Shown piece by piece: positions 13,147 to 13,165 of a stretch of 13,165 bases of DNA. The stretch comes from Cytophagales bacterium (GTDB taxonomy: Bacteria; Bacteroidota; Bacteroidia; Cytophagales; Spirosomataceae), in assembly GCA_028868395.1 (NCBI GenBank), contig JAGWUO010000007.1:1-13165 (forward strand), read 5' to 3'. The notes beneath the pieces are model-generated. The model did no database searches. It saw nothing but the letters and a program-made list of their open reading frames with translations, and was not told where the DNA came from. Position 1 is the first letter of the stretch, and each line of letters begins with the position of its first letter. Position numbers and translations under genes: made by a program.

Positions 13147-13165
13147 ATGTCAGTCGAAATCGCAT
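13147..13165 (+). CDS. Start of an unidentified gene, cut by window edge
   Basis: ATG followed by TCAGTCGAAATCGCA gives MSVEIA before the window ends. The only support is the open frame and the -7 box 25 nt upstream. Nothing can be said about function, and it may not be a gene. Confidence 0.35.

Noticed and set aside
1..13165. tRNA or rRNA genes, prophage, toxin-antitoxin or defence modules
   Set aside because: Reading both strands, I found no cloverleaf, rRNA signature or gene of these classes; spacers are all under 300 nt and accounted for.

Overview
The window looks like ordinary chromosome of a Bacteroidota bacterium, most likely order Cytophagales. The basis is a DUF4270 lipoprotein beside a short GlgA-like protein, a stand-alone RfaE2, a stand-alone PspC protein, a long C-terminal extension on LysRS, and promoters of the Bacteroidota type (TAnnTTTG -7 boxes) in front of nearly every transcription unit. 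An Aquirufa-like genus is possible, but that is only an impression from protein flavour.

Layout. 1-2469 (minus): glgA-like gene, DUF4270 lipoprotein and a YafV-type omega-amidase cut by the window edge, probably one operon. 2594-4732 (plus): YbhN-like membrane protein, rfaE2 and a YugP-type membrane zinc peptidase, overlapping or nearly touching, one operon. 4744-4893: a repeat element with heptad arms around a bidirectional terminator. 4892-6616 (minus): APC amino-acid transporter, divergent from a family 2 glycosyltransferase (6702-7694, plus). 7691-7912 (minus): small PspC protein whose stop overlaps the glycosyltransferase stop. 8124-8318 (plus): cold-shock protein with a perfect promoter behind a 67-nt nearly pure A/T tract. 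8471-10186 (minus): lysS. 10326-11804 (plus): Do/HtrA protease. 11805-12033: tandem repeats, a second heptad-arm element and a terminator. 12052-13035 (minus): pyruvate dehydrogenase E1 beta. 13147-end (plus): start of an unidentified gene.

Most genes are housekeeping or envelope functions: heptose and glycan building (RfaE2, glycosyltransferase), membrane and envelope quality control (YugP, HtrA, PspC, YbhN), translation (LysRS), RNA chaperoning (Csp), central carbon metabolism (PdhB) and amino-acid uptake. I see no phage, transposase, CRISPR array, toxin-antitoxin or defence genes.

The least explained structure is non-coding. Two intergenic elements, each between convergent genes, have 28-nt arms made of exactly four contiguous AAAGNAY-type heptads in inverted orientation, and both carry a small hairpin with a shared GCGAAGC apex but different, still complementary, stems. 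They look like two members of a dispersed repeat family.
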